Assembly (NCBI RefSeq): GCF_030272615.1
Contig: NC_081405.1
Location: 476,557,508-476,621,507, forward strand
Direction: 5' to 3'
DNA from: Cryptomeria japonica
Lineage: Eukaryota; Streptophyta; Pinopsida; Cupressales; Cupressaceae
Length of the DNA: 64,000 nucleotides
Both the position numbers and the translations under genes were made by a program. The notes under the pieces are model-generated. The model did no database searches, was not told the origin of the DNA, and saw nothing but the letters and a program-made list of their open reading frames with translations. This document shows positions 12,313 to 25,114 of this stretch, piece after piece; the stretch's first letter is position 1, and each line of letters begins with the position of its first letter.

Positions 12313-14037
12313 GTGGAGGTAGTAGATGGAAAGGAAACAATTTTTGGAAGTGACATAGTGCAGTTAGAGACAAATGAAATACCCAGGGGACTGGTTGAAC
12401 TAGAGGGTATGTTCAGTTACAATGATGGTCACTTACATCAAGCGTCATCTACAAAGTTGGAGGAGTTGGAAGAGGTAAACTTGGGGACTGGATCTTCCCC
12501 TAAGCTAGTGTATATTGGGAAAAACTTGTCTCCCCATATTAAGACTAACCTCCTTAATTTACTAAGGAAGTACAAACATGTTTTTTCTTGGTCCTATGAG
12601 GATTTGAAGGCATATAGACAAGACTTATTTCAACATGAAATACCTCTGCATCCTGATGCTAAGCCTTTTAGACAAAATCAAAGACCCATTAACCCCCTCC
12701 TAGAACCCAAGATGAAGCAAGAGTTGATCAAGTTGAGAGAAGGGGGGATTATAAAGCCTATAAGGCATTCTTCATGGGTATCAAATTTAGTGCCTCTAAA
12801 AAAAAAGAATGGGGACATAAGGCTATGTGTGGATTTAAGGAACTTGAATGTTGCCTCTCTTAAAGATAATTATTCATCCCCAAACATGGAAGCCATGTTA
12901 CAAAGGGTAACCAGTTGTGATTTACTGTCAATGATGGATGGATTCTTTGGTTATAATCAGGTATTAGTAAAAGAATCTGAGTAGTTCAAGACTGCTTTTA
13001 CTACCCCTTGGGGAACCTATGTGTATGTAAGAATGCCATTTGGTTTGAAGAATGTCGGTGCAACTTTTTAGAGGGCTATGGATGTAGCCTTCAAGGAATT
13101 TATTAATATCATAATAGTTGTTTACCAGGATATTCTAACATGTTTCTCAAAGAAGATAGATGACCACTGTGGTGATTTGGAAAAAACATTTTGCAAGGCC
13201 TTGGAGTTTGGTGTATCTTTAAATCGAAAGAAATGCCACTTTGTTGTAACTGAATGAAAGTTACTATGGCACATTGTATCTAAGGAGGGAGTCATAATTG
13301 ACCTTGAAATAATTGAGGCTATCAACTGGGTGCTTCAACCAAAAAATATTAAAGGAATTCAGTCTTTTCTGGGTAAAGTAAACTTTGTCAGGAGATTTAT
13401 TGCAAATTTTGCTGAAATTGTTAAGCCCATTGTGAAGCTTTTGAAGAAGGATGCCAAGTTTGTTTGGGATGATGAGTCAACACTAGCGTTTGATAAGATT
13501 AAATAGACTATTCAGGAAGCCCCAGTGTTTAAGTCCCCTGACTATAGTATGCCTTTTTCACTATTTTCTTTTGCTTCATATCATACTATAGCAGTGGTAC
13601 TATTACAAAAAGATGGTGAAGGTTATGAACATCTGATTTATTTCTACAACAAATCATTGTAGGCTGCTGAATTAAAATATGAAATTATGGAAAAACATGC
13701 ATATGCTTTAGTCAAGGTTGTTAAATTATTTAGGCTTTATTTGGTAAATGTCCAAATTGTAGCCTATGTACCACATGCAGCTGTGAAAGACATCATGTCC
13801 CAGTCTGAAGTATCTAGAAAAAGATGTAGATGGATATGTAGAATACAAGATCTTGATCTCGAGATCAAAATCACAAAGCTGGTAAGAGGTCTAGGCTTAG
13901 CCAAGTTAATGACTGAGACAAACTTTGAGGATATTGAAATAAATAATGTTGAGACTGAAGAGGTTATGGTTACTAGTATTGAGAGACAACCATGGTATTC
14001 AGATATGGTATACTTCTTGAAGAATGCTCATGTCTAG
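12313..14037 (+). pseudogene. Element A reverse transcriptase with its RNase H remnant
   Basis: Typical Gypsy RT blocks follow in order: HEIPLHPDAKPFRQNQRPIN, LVPLKKKNGDIRLCVDLRNL, a DGFFGYNQV block, TPWGTYVYVRMPFGLKN, a catalytic block reading VYQDILT, then FLGKVNFVRRFI. The catalytic block is normally YxDD, so the second Asp is lost. The RNase H block LFSFASYHTIAVVLLQ has Tyr where Asp is usual. In-frame TAGs lie at 12982, 13069, 13504 and 13660. Three of them sit where the family has Gln (EQF, TFQRA, LQAAE). A TGA occurs near 13255. The copy is catalytically dead. Confidence 0.85.
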
Positions 14038-14049
14038 AAGGTATGACAC

Positions 14050-15241
14050 ACAACCAGAAGAGAACACTAAAGCTAAAATCATAGAAATATGTTCTTATTC
14101 AGGGAGACCTGTATTGGAGGAATAGTGATGGGATGCTACTGGTTTGTCTAGACGAATTCCAAGATGAGAAGGTTCTGAAAGAGATGCACAATGGGGTATG
14201 TTGAGGCCATTGTTTAGCTAAGACTACTGCTGGTAAGATAATCAAAGTAGGGTATTATTGGCCAACTTTGTTCAAGGATGCTCATAAGTATGTTAAAAAA
14301 TGTGATCCTTATCAAAGGTTCTCTTCTAAACTAAAGTATGTTGGTGCTTTGCCTTTGAATTCTGTTACAGTTGAAGCCCCTTTTGTTCAATGGGGCATTG
14401 ATTTTATTGGAGAGATAATAGAAAAATCAAGTAGGGCCATAGATGGATCCTAGTGGCTACAAATTATTTCACCAAGTGGATTGAAGCCATACCTACCAAA
14501 CAGGCCACTAGTAAAGTGGTCATAAATTTTTTAATGGATAATATAATAATAAGGTTTGGTGTGCCAACTAAAATGGTCATGGACAATGCCATGTGCTTCA
14601 AGTCTAAGGAGTTTGTAGAGTTCTATGATAATTATGGGATTATTATGTCATACTCTTGACCATACCACCCACAGGGAAATGGCCAGGCAAAATCAAGTAA
14701 TAAGAGTATCCTCAATATTATCAAGAAGATCTTAGAGGAAAATAAAAGGTCTTGGGATCAAAAGCTTAGGCTAGCTTTATGGGCTAATAGGGTGACTGTA
14801 AAAAAGGCCATTGGTACATCCCCTTTTGAGTTGGTTTATGGAGTGAAAGCCAGACTACCTATGAATAATTTGCTTCTAGTTTACATTTTTTGTAGATTGA
14901 AGAGTTAGAAATGTCTGATCCCATGATAGAAAGAATGATTCAGTTAGTAGAGATGGAGGAAATGTGCAACCCATAAAAGGAAACTGAAAATTCAATTACA
15001 TTCAAAGTACCTTTTTGATAAAAGGACTAGTACAAGAAAATTCTAGATTGGTGACATGGTGCTACAATGGAATGCAAGAGATCAAGACAAAGGAAAGCAT
15101 AAGAAATTTGAATCACCGTGGATAGTTCGTCTGATCATTTTTTATGTTAATGGAAAAGATTCCTATTTCCTTCAAAGATTGAATGGTGAGCTACAAGAAC
15201 TACTAGTGCATGGACAGTTTCTGAAACAATATTTCTCATAA
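14050..15241 (+). pseudogene. Element A integrase
   Basis: The zinc-binding N-terminus is present (GHCLAKTTAGKI, then YYWPTLFKDAHKYVKKCDPY) but the last Cys is Tyr. The catalytic core shows GIDFIGE (Asp 1), MVMDNAMCFKSKEF (Asp 2) and HPQGNGQAKSSNK, where the family has Glu in place of the Lys. The DDE triad is therefore broken by what looks like one G-to-A change. Stops and frame changes occur at 14198 (TGA), 14451, 14657 (TGA) and after 14890. The C-terminal part (GDMVLQWNARDQDKGKHKKF) reaches 15241. The integrase would insert the cDNA into the genome; this copy cannot. Confidence 0.8.
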
Positions 15242-17442
15242 GTTTTTTCCATGCATAGTAGTTTAGGTTTGATTTTGTTTGTTCTACTTTATTTTAGTTT
15301 TCTTTTGTTAGGTTTTTGTTGGTCTGTGTTCCAGAGTTTTTGCTAAGTTCTTGTGTTGGTCTTGCATCCAACCATCCCCAGTCAGAGCTGCTATTATCAC
15401 TTTTTAAAATGTGTTGGAAATCTTGCCTTTTAGCTATTGGAGTCTGTCAAAATTCAGAAATTTGACCTTTGTCTATGAGTTTATGGTTTTAAGGGTTTAG
15501 GGTTTTTGGCATTTCAAAACCATTTGAAATAATAAACCTTTGTTTTACTTTTTCTCCAAATCTTCTATTTCCCCATAACTTTTCCACTTAAGTGGAAGGG
15601 TCACCACATTGTCGAAAGGGGGGCCACTTTATGTTTTAGGCTTATGCAGGTTCCTTTATTTTTGAAATATTTCACATTTTTCTTAAGTCCTATGTCTTTT
15701 CCTATGTATGTGTCAGGTCCTTAAAGCTTGAGCAAGTTCCTGTTATATCTAATGATGGTCACTATACCATGACATAAAGGTGCACAACATTTATTTCTTG
15801 CAACCCAACGACAAACCACTTGTGGCGAGCCCAGACAAAAGTTAAAGTGAGTAGTTAAGACAAATGGTTAAGTGGTGGTGGCTAAGTTATGAAGGATTCA
15901 AACTCATAAAGTGACTTATCAAAAAAACCTTGGCTGTGATGGATCTCTAAAAGGATTCACCAAAAGCATCAGTTCCATCGCCATAAAGTACATCAAAGAA
16001 ATCAAAACTCGTCTTGGCGATAAAATAAAAAGTATCGATGAAACTACATAATTGATGAGACATGTGAACAACTCTATGAGGGAAGAAGTTTGGCTGAAAT
16101 AATAATATCGAAAAAACCAACAGAAACTTTAAGTGAAGCGGCAGATGAGGTGGCAAGCTAGATGGTGGCTAGCTAGATGTGTGGACAAATCAAGAAGTGA
16201 CACTCGACAGAAGGCAACAACTCAGATGAGTTAAAGGTCGAGCAGATTGAAGAATATTCAACGGTTGTCACTATACCATGAAGAAAAGTTGCATAATGAA
16301 TACCCTTCGTGGACTAGTGACCAGATGGTGGGACCCATTCTAAAGTGGGTGGCTCAGGTAAGTTAAAGGGTGTGCTAGTTTTGTATGATCTCATGACTAT
16401 TGCTGAACCACTATGAGGAGAAGCTCAATCGTTAGTCATCGCAAATCAATGACTAAAGGACAAGTACTCAGAAGAAAGCCTTCCTGGTCCGTTGGTGCCA
16501 AAATTTAAATTTTCAAAAGGATTAATGGCAGAAGTATGTGGCTTCCATCCGACATTATTTTCAAGTGTAAATTTGCAGAGAGATATTCAAGGAGATTTGC
16601 AAAGCAAATAGGTGTGCGGTCTTGTGATTTCTTTGGCAACAAGAATGGGAAAGTAAATATGTGATGAAAGGGATAGGGCGAGGGAAGAATCAACTAATGC
16701 TCCAATATGCAGTAACCCTCGGGCAACCTAAAGCAATTAGTTCTTGCAACGATTTTTTGGAAATCAGAATTCTAAAGAATCAAAAACACCTTGCACTTGA
16801 TCGGCAAATACTGAGAAGTCATTTGGCCCTTCTCTAGCCGGTTAACTGATTTGTTATGCTCCTATTTTGATTGAAAACAATGTAACCCTTTGGGAAATGA
16901 TGGATATGATTTAGAATATTTGTTTTCCAGGGAAATCCAAAGCTTGTCGCATCCATATCTCTATAAACTCTGGCAAAATTAATACAGGTCATTTTCTAAT
17001 TGATTTTGATTCAAATATGTTAGACTTGTAATCTTTTGATGGAGAAATAAATATACAGTCGAGAAGATTTAAACTCAGACTTGTATTATCTCTATGTCAT
17101 TGTACTGGTGTTCATTTCATTTAAGTAATCAAGGATTATTTATCTGAATGATTTGTTAAGCATTTAATGAAGTTGTTTTAAGTCTTTTTCTCAAGGAGGA
17201 AATATAAACGTACTTTGAACAAAGTCATTAATATCAATATTTTGGTGTGGATTTGATAATGAAGTCTGGTGCAGATTAGGACTCTGTATATGTCAGACAT
17301 ATATAGAGTTGATAGATCATGAACTTGTGACTTGTGTATGAGTTTCTTTTGTCAGGTTGCAATTTGTTGTAGATGACTTTATTGCCCAGATAAGGCACTG
17401 GTTTTTGTTGCATTTTGTGGTCCTATTCAAAATATCAAATCA
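15242..17442 (+). other. Element A 3' non-coding region and unmatched LTR part
   Basis: No gene is visible in these 2.2 kb. AAAGGGGGG near 15617 is a possible polypurine tract. A block containing GGTCACTATACCATGA occurs twice, near 15756 and 16266. CTCTATAAAC near 16960 could be a TATA-type box. None of this sequence is found in front of the 5' LTR remnant, so the two ends of element A differ upstream of the shared 270 bp. Confidence 0.5.
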
Positions 17443-17722
17443 ACTTTCCATTTTATGTTTAGTTGTACCAGTACTTAAGGAAAGTTTACAGGAATTTACA
17501 CTAGTTTTCTGTAAACCTTTTGCTATTTTTGTAAGAAAATAGTTATAATGGGGTTCACCTGCCCAAGCTTTTTAAAGGCTTAAAGTGTGGGAGGCTTCCT
17601 AATTTGGAACCTCATCTTTTTGTCTTTATTTCAAACTTTTGTTGTTCTCTTCCATTTCAACACAGAGGCAATAACTTTCACTTTTAAAAGAGAGGGAACA
17701 AAAGTTTTAAAAATGGATAACA
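17443..17722 (+). repeat. 3' LTR end of element A
   Basis: Matches 5571-5840 and ends GGATAACA at 17722. Directly after it the minus-strand ORF of element D begins in mid-codon, which marks the insertion boundary. I cannot confirm a target-site duplication because the left end of A is not resolved. Confidence 0.75.
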
Positions 17723-19315
17723 ATGTGTCCTTTATAATATCTTGTGGCAACCGATTGTATTGACACAGGTGATTGATTACCTCTTGAACAATTTCTAGTT
17801 TCTGACCTTCATCAAAAGAATCAAAATATTCTTTTACATTATCAAACCGTTTCCTCCCTAATGTTTTTAATGTCCTCTCAAAATATCTCAATGGTTTGAA
17901 TGATGTAACATTAATAGGATTACTTTGCTTGGAAATGTCTCCTAATAGTTTGGATTTCTTACCAGTCAGTTTCATCTTCTTTGATTCTTCTTCTATATCA
18001 ATTTCCTTAGATTCTGCTTGAAGAATGAGATGTCTCCCTCTCTTCTTCATTTGAGTCTACTTCTTTGCATATACCATGGGTACCGGTTCCTTCTTGATTT
18101 GAATACTTCTAGTTACCCTTGTACCGGTAGTCACTGAAGCTTCTTGATCAACTTTCTTCTTTTTCTCCTTGGTACTACTTGGTTGAGCAGGTGAAATCCT
18201 TTCCTGATAATTTCCCAATCTTTTCTTCTTATTGTCCTTAGTAGATTCCAAAAGGTTGTTGGCATAACTGATTAGTAAGTCATAGCTGACTTCATAGCTC
18301 ATTTCTTCCATTTCTTCTTCTCTGGGTTCAATGACCTCCATAAGGTAAAAGTTAGTGGTTACAATGAAATAGATGCCTTTTAAAAGTGTTTCATCATTTC
18401 ATCAAATAACCTTAATCTCATGCTCATCTTCTTTTGAAACTCATTAAAATATATGTTCATGGCAACAAGAAATATGTTCTTCACAACCTTAATGCTATTC
18501 TTTATTTGGGTTGTCACTAGTATATCCTTAGACCATTGAATATCACCAATTCCTAGAATGAAATTTTGAAAGTTAATAAAACAACCAATCAACAGTTGAC
18601 CATACTTAAACTTTTGATTATTGTCCTTCTTAATTGATTCTAGATTTAGCATCAATTGACTTCTCATTGCCTCACACAAATCATAATCTCCATCCTCTAT
18701 CATCATCCTGTAGGTGGCATGCACAACAACAAATGGTACACTGTTCATTATGCTAGAATAGAATATCTGGTAGCCAATAACCATTGTTGCAAATTTGACT
18801 CCTGGATCTGCAATGTTATTGACTGATATAGAACGACCATCAACAATGGTCTTTGTCAATGCAAAAATATTCTACTTTGAAATTGTCCTCAATTTTGGTA
18901 CTTCACCAGTTTGGTAGAAACTAGTTACTGCATGAATAGTCTCCTTTGTGATGGTGTGAGATCTATCAAGATACATGTTCCCACCATGTACATGACTAAG
19001 GATAATCCTGACATGTTCTTCCTCAAAATCTTCAATAAAATAGGCTTCATTATCAAAACCCTTTTCATAAACCCTAATATATTCGGGTTTGATATTCTTG
19101 TTCTTATCATACAGAGATTTAAGTTGAGAATAGATTGCCAGTCACCCTAGATCCTCAATTTTGCAATCTATGTAACTTGTCAAATCACCTTTGATCAAAA
19201 CACCTTGTAGAACTTGAGACAATGCATTATAAGACTCTATCTTATTTGTTTCCATTGACTCCATAGCTTCAATAGTAATCAAAAGATTGTTTGCTAGTGT
19301 AGACGATGATGCCAT
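17723..19315 (-). pseudogene. Element D second ORF, N-terminal part
   Basis: The start ATG 19315-19313 opens MASSSTLANNLLITIEAMES. It parallels the element C protein closely: YNALSQVLQGV against YNALSQVPSGV, SYIDCKIEDLG against DYIDCKIEDLG, HVRIILSHVHG against HIRIILSRVHG, and IHAVTSFYQTGEVP against IHAVTGFYNTGEVP. A basic linker and a conserved block (SFKPLRYFERTLKTLGRKRF) follow, then the frame is cut in mid-codon at 17723 by element A. Stops include a TGA after YIDCKIEDLG, a TAG near 18876, and breaks near 18380 and 18057. Function unknown. It is a product of the non-pol retroelement family shared with C. Confidence 0.7.
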
Positions 19316-20748
19316 TCTAGATAATCTTGATTCTGATCCTTCCAGTGGAAAGTTCGCTATCTCTATTCTTGATCTGGTTTTGGATCATAATATAAATAGT
19401 ATGTTGAACTCCCTGGTAGGCAAATTTATGGGTTCGCGCCCTAACATCGAAGTTGTTAGGGCTTATGTCAAACAAAAATGGGCTCTGAAGGGTAATGTTA
19501 AAATCTTGGCTTTGCCTAAAGGCCTCCTGTCTTTTACTTTTTCATGTGAAGAAGATAAACTAAGGATACTTTGTGGAAGTCCCTGGATGGTAGGAAAGAT
19601 AGCTTTGGTTCTTTGGAAATGGCACCCAAATCTGAACATGAACGACTCTCTTTTGGCAAAAGTCCTAGTATGCGTGAAGTTACCAGGTCTGCCTCTTTAA
19701 TATTGGGCAAAAAGCATCTTCTTAGGAATTGCAAGCTCCTTTGGTGAACTCCTCTCTATAGACCCAGTCACAGCTTCAAAAAGGAGACTCACTCATGCTA
19801 GGTTTTGTGTATGGATAACCCATGATGTAGATATGCCGGAACAGATAGATCTAGTGTCAAAGTTAGGAACATGGAAATAAAAAATTGAATATGAATCTAT
19901 CCCTTTTGCTTGCTTCCATTGCAAAAAACTAGGTCACTGGGCAAAATCCTATCCAATTAAGCCGAAGGTAGAGCCCAAGCAGACTAAACCCCAAGTTGAA
20001 AGTAAAAATGCTCTTGAAAAAAGGGCTATGGAAACTTAAAAACTCAGAGAATAAGGAAGCAGACTATAATTATTTTAAACCTTTGGGGGAAAATAAGGAA
20101 GTGTCCTCAACCTCTGTCTCCAATCCTCCAACCCAGGAAGTATTGAGAGATGAGGCTACCAAAGTAAATATCTCCACTTCAGAGCAGATCCAAACAGAGG
20201 AACTAAAAGAACAAACTGAATCTTCAAATGATACAGCTCAAGTGGTAGCTAACTCTTATGCGGGTAAGGAAACATAGAAGATAGAGGATAAACCTAAGGA
20301 AGGCTAGATCCCTAGCTCCCAAGAAGAAAAGACTGACTCTTCACCGCTCATGACAATTTCTGAAATGCAAGAAGCCCAAAAATATGCAATACTGGGTATG
20401 AACCTTTCGGATTCAGACCAAAATTCAAAAACTGTAAACCATGATCTAAATGGTTCCAAAATCTCTAACTGGGGTAATGAAGAGGAAATTTCTAGAATCC
20501 TTAATAATCTGGAAGTGGCTCTAGAGAAAGAAGCTGACTAGAAAATACCAAAATATAGGAATAAGAAAGGAACCACTCCCTCGACTTCTCAACTAAGGAA
20601 ATCCAGCAGAATAGCTCAAGTCGATGTTGGGTATATCTCCTCTTCCCCAAGTCGACCCTCTAACCATAAAGTTAGAGACAAGGAGGCCAGTAAGAGCATT
20701 GCAGATGGGGCCCAGAAGACTCTTAAGGAGTTAGGAATCGGTAAGTAA
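19316..20748 (+). pseudogene. LINE B ORF1, DUF4283 and zinc-knuckle RNA-binding protein
   Basis: SLVGKFMGSRPNIEVVRAYV, LPKGLLSFTFSCEEDKLRIL and GSPWMVGKIALVLWKW are the DUF4283 core of plant L1 ORF1 proteins. LPGLPL is followed by TAA where family members usually have a residue before YW. A zinc knuckle CFHCKKLGHWAKSYP follows, whose last Cys is Tyr. The rest is acidic, low-complexity sequence ending at TAA 20746-20748. A frame change lies between 19700 and 19996. ORF1p would coat LINE RNA. The distance to the ORF2 ATG is 2 nt. Confidence 0.75.
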
Positions 20749-20750
20749 CT

Positions 20751-23700
20751 ATGAAGATTATCTCTTGGAATATTATGGGACTTTATAATCCTCATAAACA
20801 TGATATCATTAGGAATATGATAAGGGATAGTAAACTTGATGTTTTTCTTATTCAAGAAACTAAAATGAGTAGAGAAAAAGTTGAATCTTTGAAGATTTCC
20901 AAAAATGGGAATATCAGTGGTGGTAGTTTAGAAGGTGCTTCAGGAGGAATAGCTACCATTTGGAACCTTAACAGTGTTAAAGGCCATGTTCCTATTTAGG
21001 AAAAAAAGTTCTCTTGCATTAGATTTGAGCATTTAAAAGATGGAACTTCAAGGGTCCTCACTAACATTTATGCTCCCAATACTTTGAAAGCTAGAAATTC
21101 CTTCTGGAAAAAACTTACAGAAGTTAGGGATAGCTTCAAAAATCTTAGCTCGTTGGTCATGGGAGATTTTAATACTCCTTTGAGAGAGGAGGAAAAATTT
21201 GGAGGAAGCCCCTCTCAATTGGAAAGTAGACTGGCTCTAATGGACTTTATTAACACTTAGGCCCTCAATGATGTGGAGATATAGGGTTGTAATTACACAT
21301 GGACTAACAGAAGAACTGAGAATGATCTTATCCAAGTTTGCCTTGACAGGACCCTCATCTCTGATGACTGGTACAGACATTATTTTTGTTCTATATCTAC
21401 CCACATCCTGGTTGGGTTAGATCATTTTCCTACCACCTTCATTGCTGACCCTATTAAAAGAAGGAGACAATTTCCTTTTAGATTTGAAAAAATGTAGACT
21501 CATCACCTAGATATCACCCGTAATATTCAAAAATGGTGGAGTATCCAAGTTGAGGGAACTACTATGTACAAAGTTGTGAAGAAACTTAAAAGTGTAAAGG
21601 ACAACATAAGACTCTGGAATAAATCCAGCTTTGGGAATATCTTTGAGGATAAAGGTAAAGTTCAAGATGACCTTAAAAAATATAGGCCCAAATTCAGAAG
21701 GATGATTTCAGTACTATGTCCATTGTTGATGATAATGAGACTCTTAAAAGATACCATGAAATCATTGCTAAAGAGGAAACTTTTTGGAAGTAGAGATCAA
21801 GATGTATATGGCTAAAGGAAGGAGATAGGAATACAAGATTTTTTCATATGTCGATTATCAAGCACAAAGCGGCTAACAGGATAACCAAACTTATAGTGGA
21901 TAATGAGGAGCTAGTCAAGGAGGAAGAAATAAGGAATGAAGCTAAAAGGTACTTTTTAGATCTTCTTAAGAGGGATCACAGTTTGGATGCTGACGCTCAT
22001 TCTTCTATCCTTCAAAATATTCCCTATCTCATTGATGATTAGATGAATGTTTCCCTTTCTTCCATTTCCTCAATCTTGGAAATCAAAAATGTTGTTTTTT
22101 CCTTTGATGGTAATAAAGCTCCCAGTCCAGACGGTTTCCCCATGTTCTTTTCCAAGACTTTTGGGACATAGTCAGGAAAGATGTCTCCAATGGGGTCAAG
22201 GAATTTTTTGGGGCTAGAAGACTTTTGAAAGAAATCAATGGTACTTTCATTGCTCTCATTCCCAAAATCCAAGGTGCAGACTCTATGGACAAGTTTAGAC
22301 CAATCATTTTATGAAACTCTTTTTATAAGATTATTTCCGAGGTCTGCACCACCAAAATTCTGACTGTCCTTCCCTCTTTGATTAATCATCAGAAAAATGG
22401 CTTTGTCACTAGTATACAAATTCTTGACTCCATTATAACTATCCATGAGAATATTCATTCTCTTGCTAGGGCCAAGAAGCAGGGTCTCATCCTTAAGCTT
22501 GATCTCTCCAAGGCCTACGACCGGGTTGACTGGCCTTTTCTTGTGAAGGTTCTTATGGCTTATGGTTTTTCCTCTAAATGTGTTGACCTTTTTAGCCAAC
22601 TTATTACTTCAACCTCTTTTGTTGTTCTTGTTAATGGCTCCCCTTCCCCCTTCTTCCAAGCTTCTAGACGTCTCAGGCAAGGGGATCCCATTTCCCCTAT
22701 CCTCTTTATCATTATGGCAGAATGTTTTGGTAGGTACATGAAAAATATGGTTATGCAAGGATATTTTAAGGGACTCCAACCTTCTGTTGATCTTATTTGC
22801 TCCCATCAATAGTTTGTGTATGATACTATTATTATGGGGGAATCAAGTATCTCTAAAGCTAGAGCCTTGAAGAATACTCTTTGTAAGTTTTCCTCAGCTT
22901 CTGGTTAGCTCATTAATTGGGTCAAAAGTGAAGTTTTTTTTATCAATACTCTAGAGAGAAGACAATAAAGTATCAACAAAATGCTGGAATGTAGGAATGT
23001 TGATCTTCCTGCGACCCATCTTGGCCTCCCCATGGGCATTGCACCTCCTGATCCTTTTTGGAGCTCACTTGGGGATAAATTTCATAAAAAATTAGCTGGT
23101 TGGAAAGGAGCCCTTTTGAGTCAAGTTGGAAAGCTTCAACTTCTAAAGACTCTCTTCAAAGCATACCGATCTATGCCCTAAGCCTTTTCAGAATTCCAAT
23201 TAAGTATGGTGATGCAATTGAGAAAATTCAAAGAAAATTTCTATGATCAGGGGTTGAGGACAAGAAAAGAATGTCTCTTGTGGCTTGGGATCAGGTATGT
23301 AGACCAAAAATTAAAGGAGGTCTGGGCCTGAGAATAATCTAGACCTTAAATGAATCTCTCATGTCTAAGCAAGTCTAGAGAATGTTCCATTCAGATACTA
23401 AATGGTGTAAAATATAGCGAAGTAAGTACTCTCTTATGACCTCTTCTCTTTCTTCTTTTATCAATTTGGAAATCAGTATTAATGGGTCCCATATATGGAA
23501 TCATGCCTCTAAGTGCAAAGAAAGCATTGCTAAAGGAGTTATATGGAAAGTTGGAAATGGTAGGAGATTTAAATTTAGGGAAGACCCCTAGCTTTTTGAT
23601 AAACCCTAGACTGATTTACTTGAATGGGCCCCTCATGCTCCCTCCTGTATTATAATTTTTGGCACCTTAGTTGAAGGGTATTGGTCTGGCAATAAATGGC

Positions 23701-24863
23701 AAAACATTGAAAGTATCCACCCAAGCCTCATAAAGCTCAAGATCCACTTGTCTTCGATCTGGTTGAACAAAGAGGAAGACTCTCTCATTTGGAAATATGA
23801 ACCCAAAGGTATCATTACTGTTTCTTCAATGTATGGTTTTCTCTCCCCCACCCCTCCTGATGATCCTTTCTGGTCTAAAGCTTGGATTAAGGGCCTAACC
23901 CCCAAAATCAACTTTTTCTATTGGACTATTCTTCAAAATAAAATCTTGACCCTAGATAACCTCAAGGGTAGAGGTTTTTCCGTTCCTAATAGATGTGCTT
24001 TGTGTCTTAAGGAGGAAGAGTCAGTGGACCACCTAGCCATCCACTGTTCCTTTTCTGCCTTGGTTTGGGATAGATTTCTTAAAAAATTTAGCATTGATTG
24101 GGTGTTTCCTAAAACTATCAGTTAGTTGTTCTACTCCTCGAATATCCATTGATCTAACTCCTTTTTGAGATCTTTGTGGCAGCTATCTCTTCCTCACATT
24201 CTGTGGGGATTCTGGAAAGAAAGAAACAATCGTATCTTTAGGCACACTTCCCTCAATCAAGATATTGTGTTCCAGAAAATACAATGGGCGATTGTGGAGA
24301 ATATTGGGATCATTGGGGGTCTATGTTTTTTGACCAACCCCCTAGAATCTAACATCTTAAGTTCTTGGAATTTGAAGAATGCTGGAAGCTTTGACCCCAA
24401 GAAAAACAAAAGACTTGAAGCAAGATGGAAAAATCCCCCTCATGGTTGGTTCAAAGTTAATTTTGATGATGCAGCAAAAGGTAATCCGGGCCCTATGGGT
24501 TGTGGTACTATTCTTAGAGATGATAAAGGAATATGCAAGGAAATGATTGCTATCCCAATAGGGAGTCAAACAAACCACAAAGAAGAAGCAATGGTAGCTC
24601 TCCAAGGAATTCTCCTTGCTAAAAGATGGAATTGCCCCTTCATATGGATTGAAGGGGATTCAAACAACATCATTAAATGTCTCAAGGGGACCTCTAAGCC
24701 CTTGTGGTCTATCAATAATATTATAAAAGCTACTAGGGACCTTATTAGCACTTTTGAAAAAAGTTATATATCTCATATCTACCGTGAAGCCAATGGGTCT
24801 GTTGACTAGGCTGCCAATGCGATGGTCAATAAAGATGAAATGATTACATGGATGGGAGAATAA
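20751..24863 (+). pseudogene. LINE B ORF2, endonuclease, reverse transcriptase and RNase H
   Basis: The ATG at 20751 opens an apurinic-type endonuclease: SWNIMGL, IQETKM, VMGDFNTPL, CLDRTL and GLDHFP keep the catalytic residues. The RT shows LKLDLSKAYDRVDW, LRQGDPISPILF and a catalytic block reading FVYDTIIMGE, where FVDD is usual, so one Asp is Tyr. Next come KLAGWKGALLSQVGKLQLLK and a zf-RVT-like segment (PNRCALCLKEEESVDHLAIH). The C-terminus is an archaeal-like RNase H: NFDDAAKGNPGPMGCG, HKEEAMVAL and IEGDSNNIIKCLKG. Frame changes occur after about 21700, and many TAGs are present (for example 21259 and 22810). ORF2p nicks target DNA and reverse transcribes the LINE RNA; this copy is dead. 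Confidence 0.85.
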
Positions 24864-25114
24864 GGAATCCTTGAGTATGTCAGACTAATCATTTTTAATG
24901 ATAGATATAGTAGCACTACAAAGATCTTTGATGGACAAAACAATAATGAAACATACTAATTGGAGTAGTCCAAGTTATTATAATATTGTCAGTGCCACTT
25001 ATTATAATACTCATTCTATCACTTCCCATGCTTTCTGGGTAAATTTGGTAGCTCCAAAATTATTTTTGTCTAAAACTCTGCAAGTTTCATTTTTCTACTC
25101 TGAACAGTAAAAAT

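Larger units (their letters stand above)
5257..17722 (+). mobile_element. Element A: decayed Ty3/Gypsy (Tat-like) LTR retrotransposon
   Basis: In order the element shows an LTR remnant, a tRNA-Arg-type primer binding site, gag, an aspartic protease, an RNase H, a reverse transcriptase with its own RNase H remnant, an integrase, a non-coding 3' region and an LTR 3' end. The 3' parts of the two LTRs match (5571-5840 and 17443-17722) and both end in CA. The upstream LTR portions do not match, so the left boundary is uncertain and rearranged. 5257-7404 is repeated perfectly at 7405-9552. All coding parts carry stops or frameshifts, so the copy is not autonomous. On the right it abuts the minus-strand ORF of element D, apparently having inserted into it. 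Confidence 0.8.
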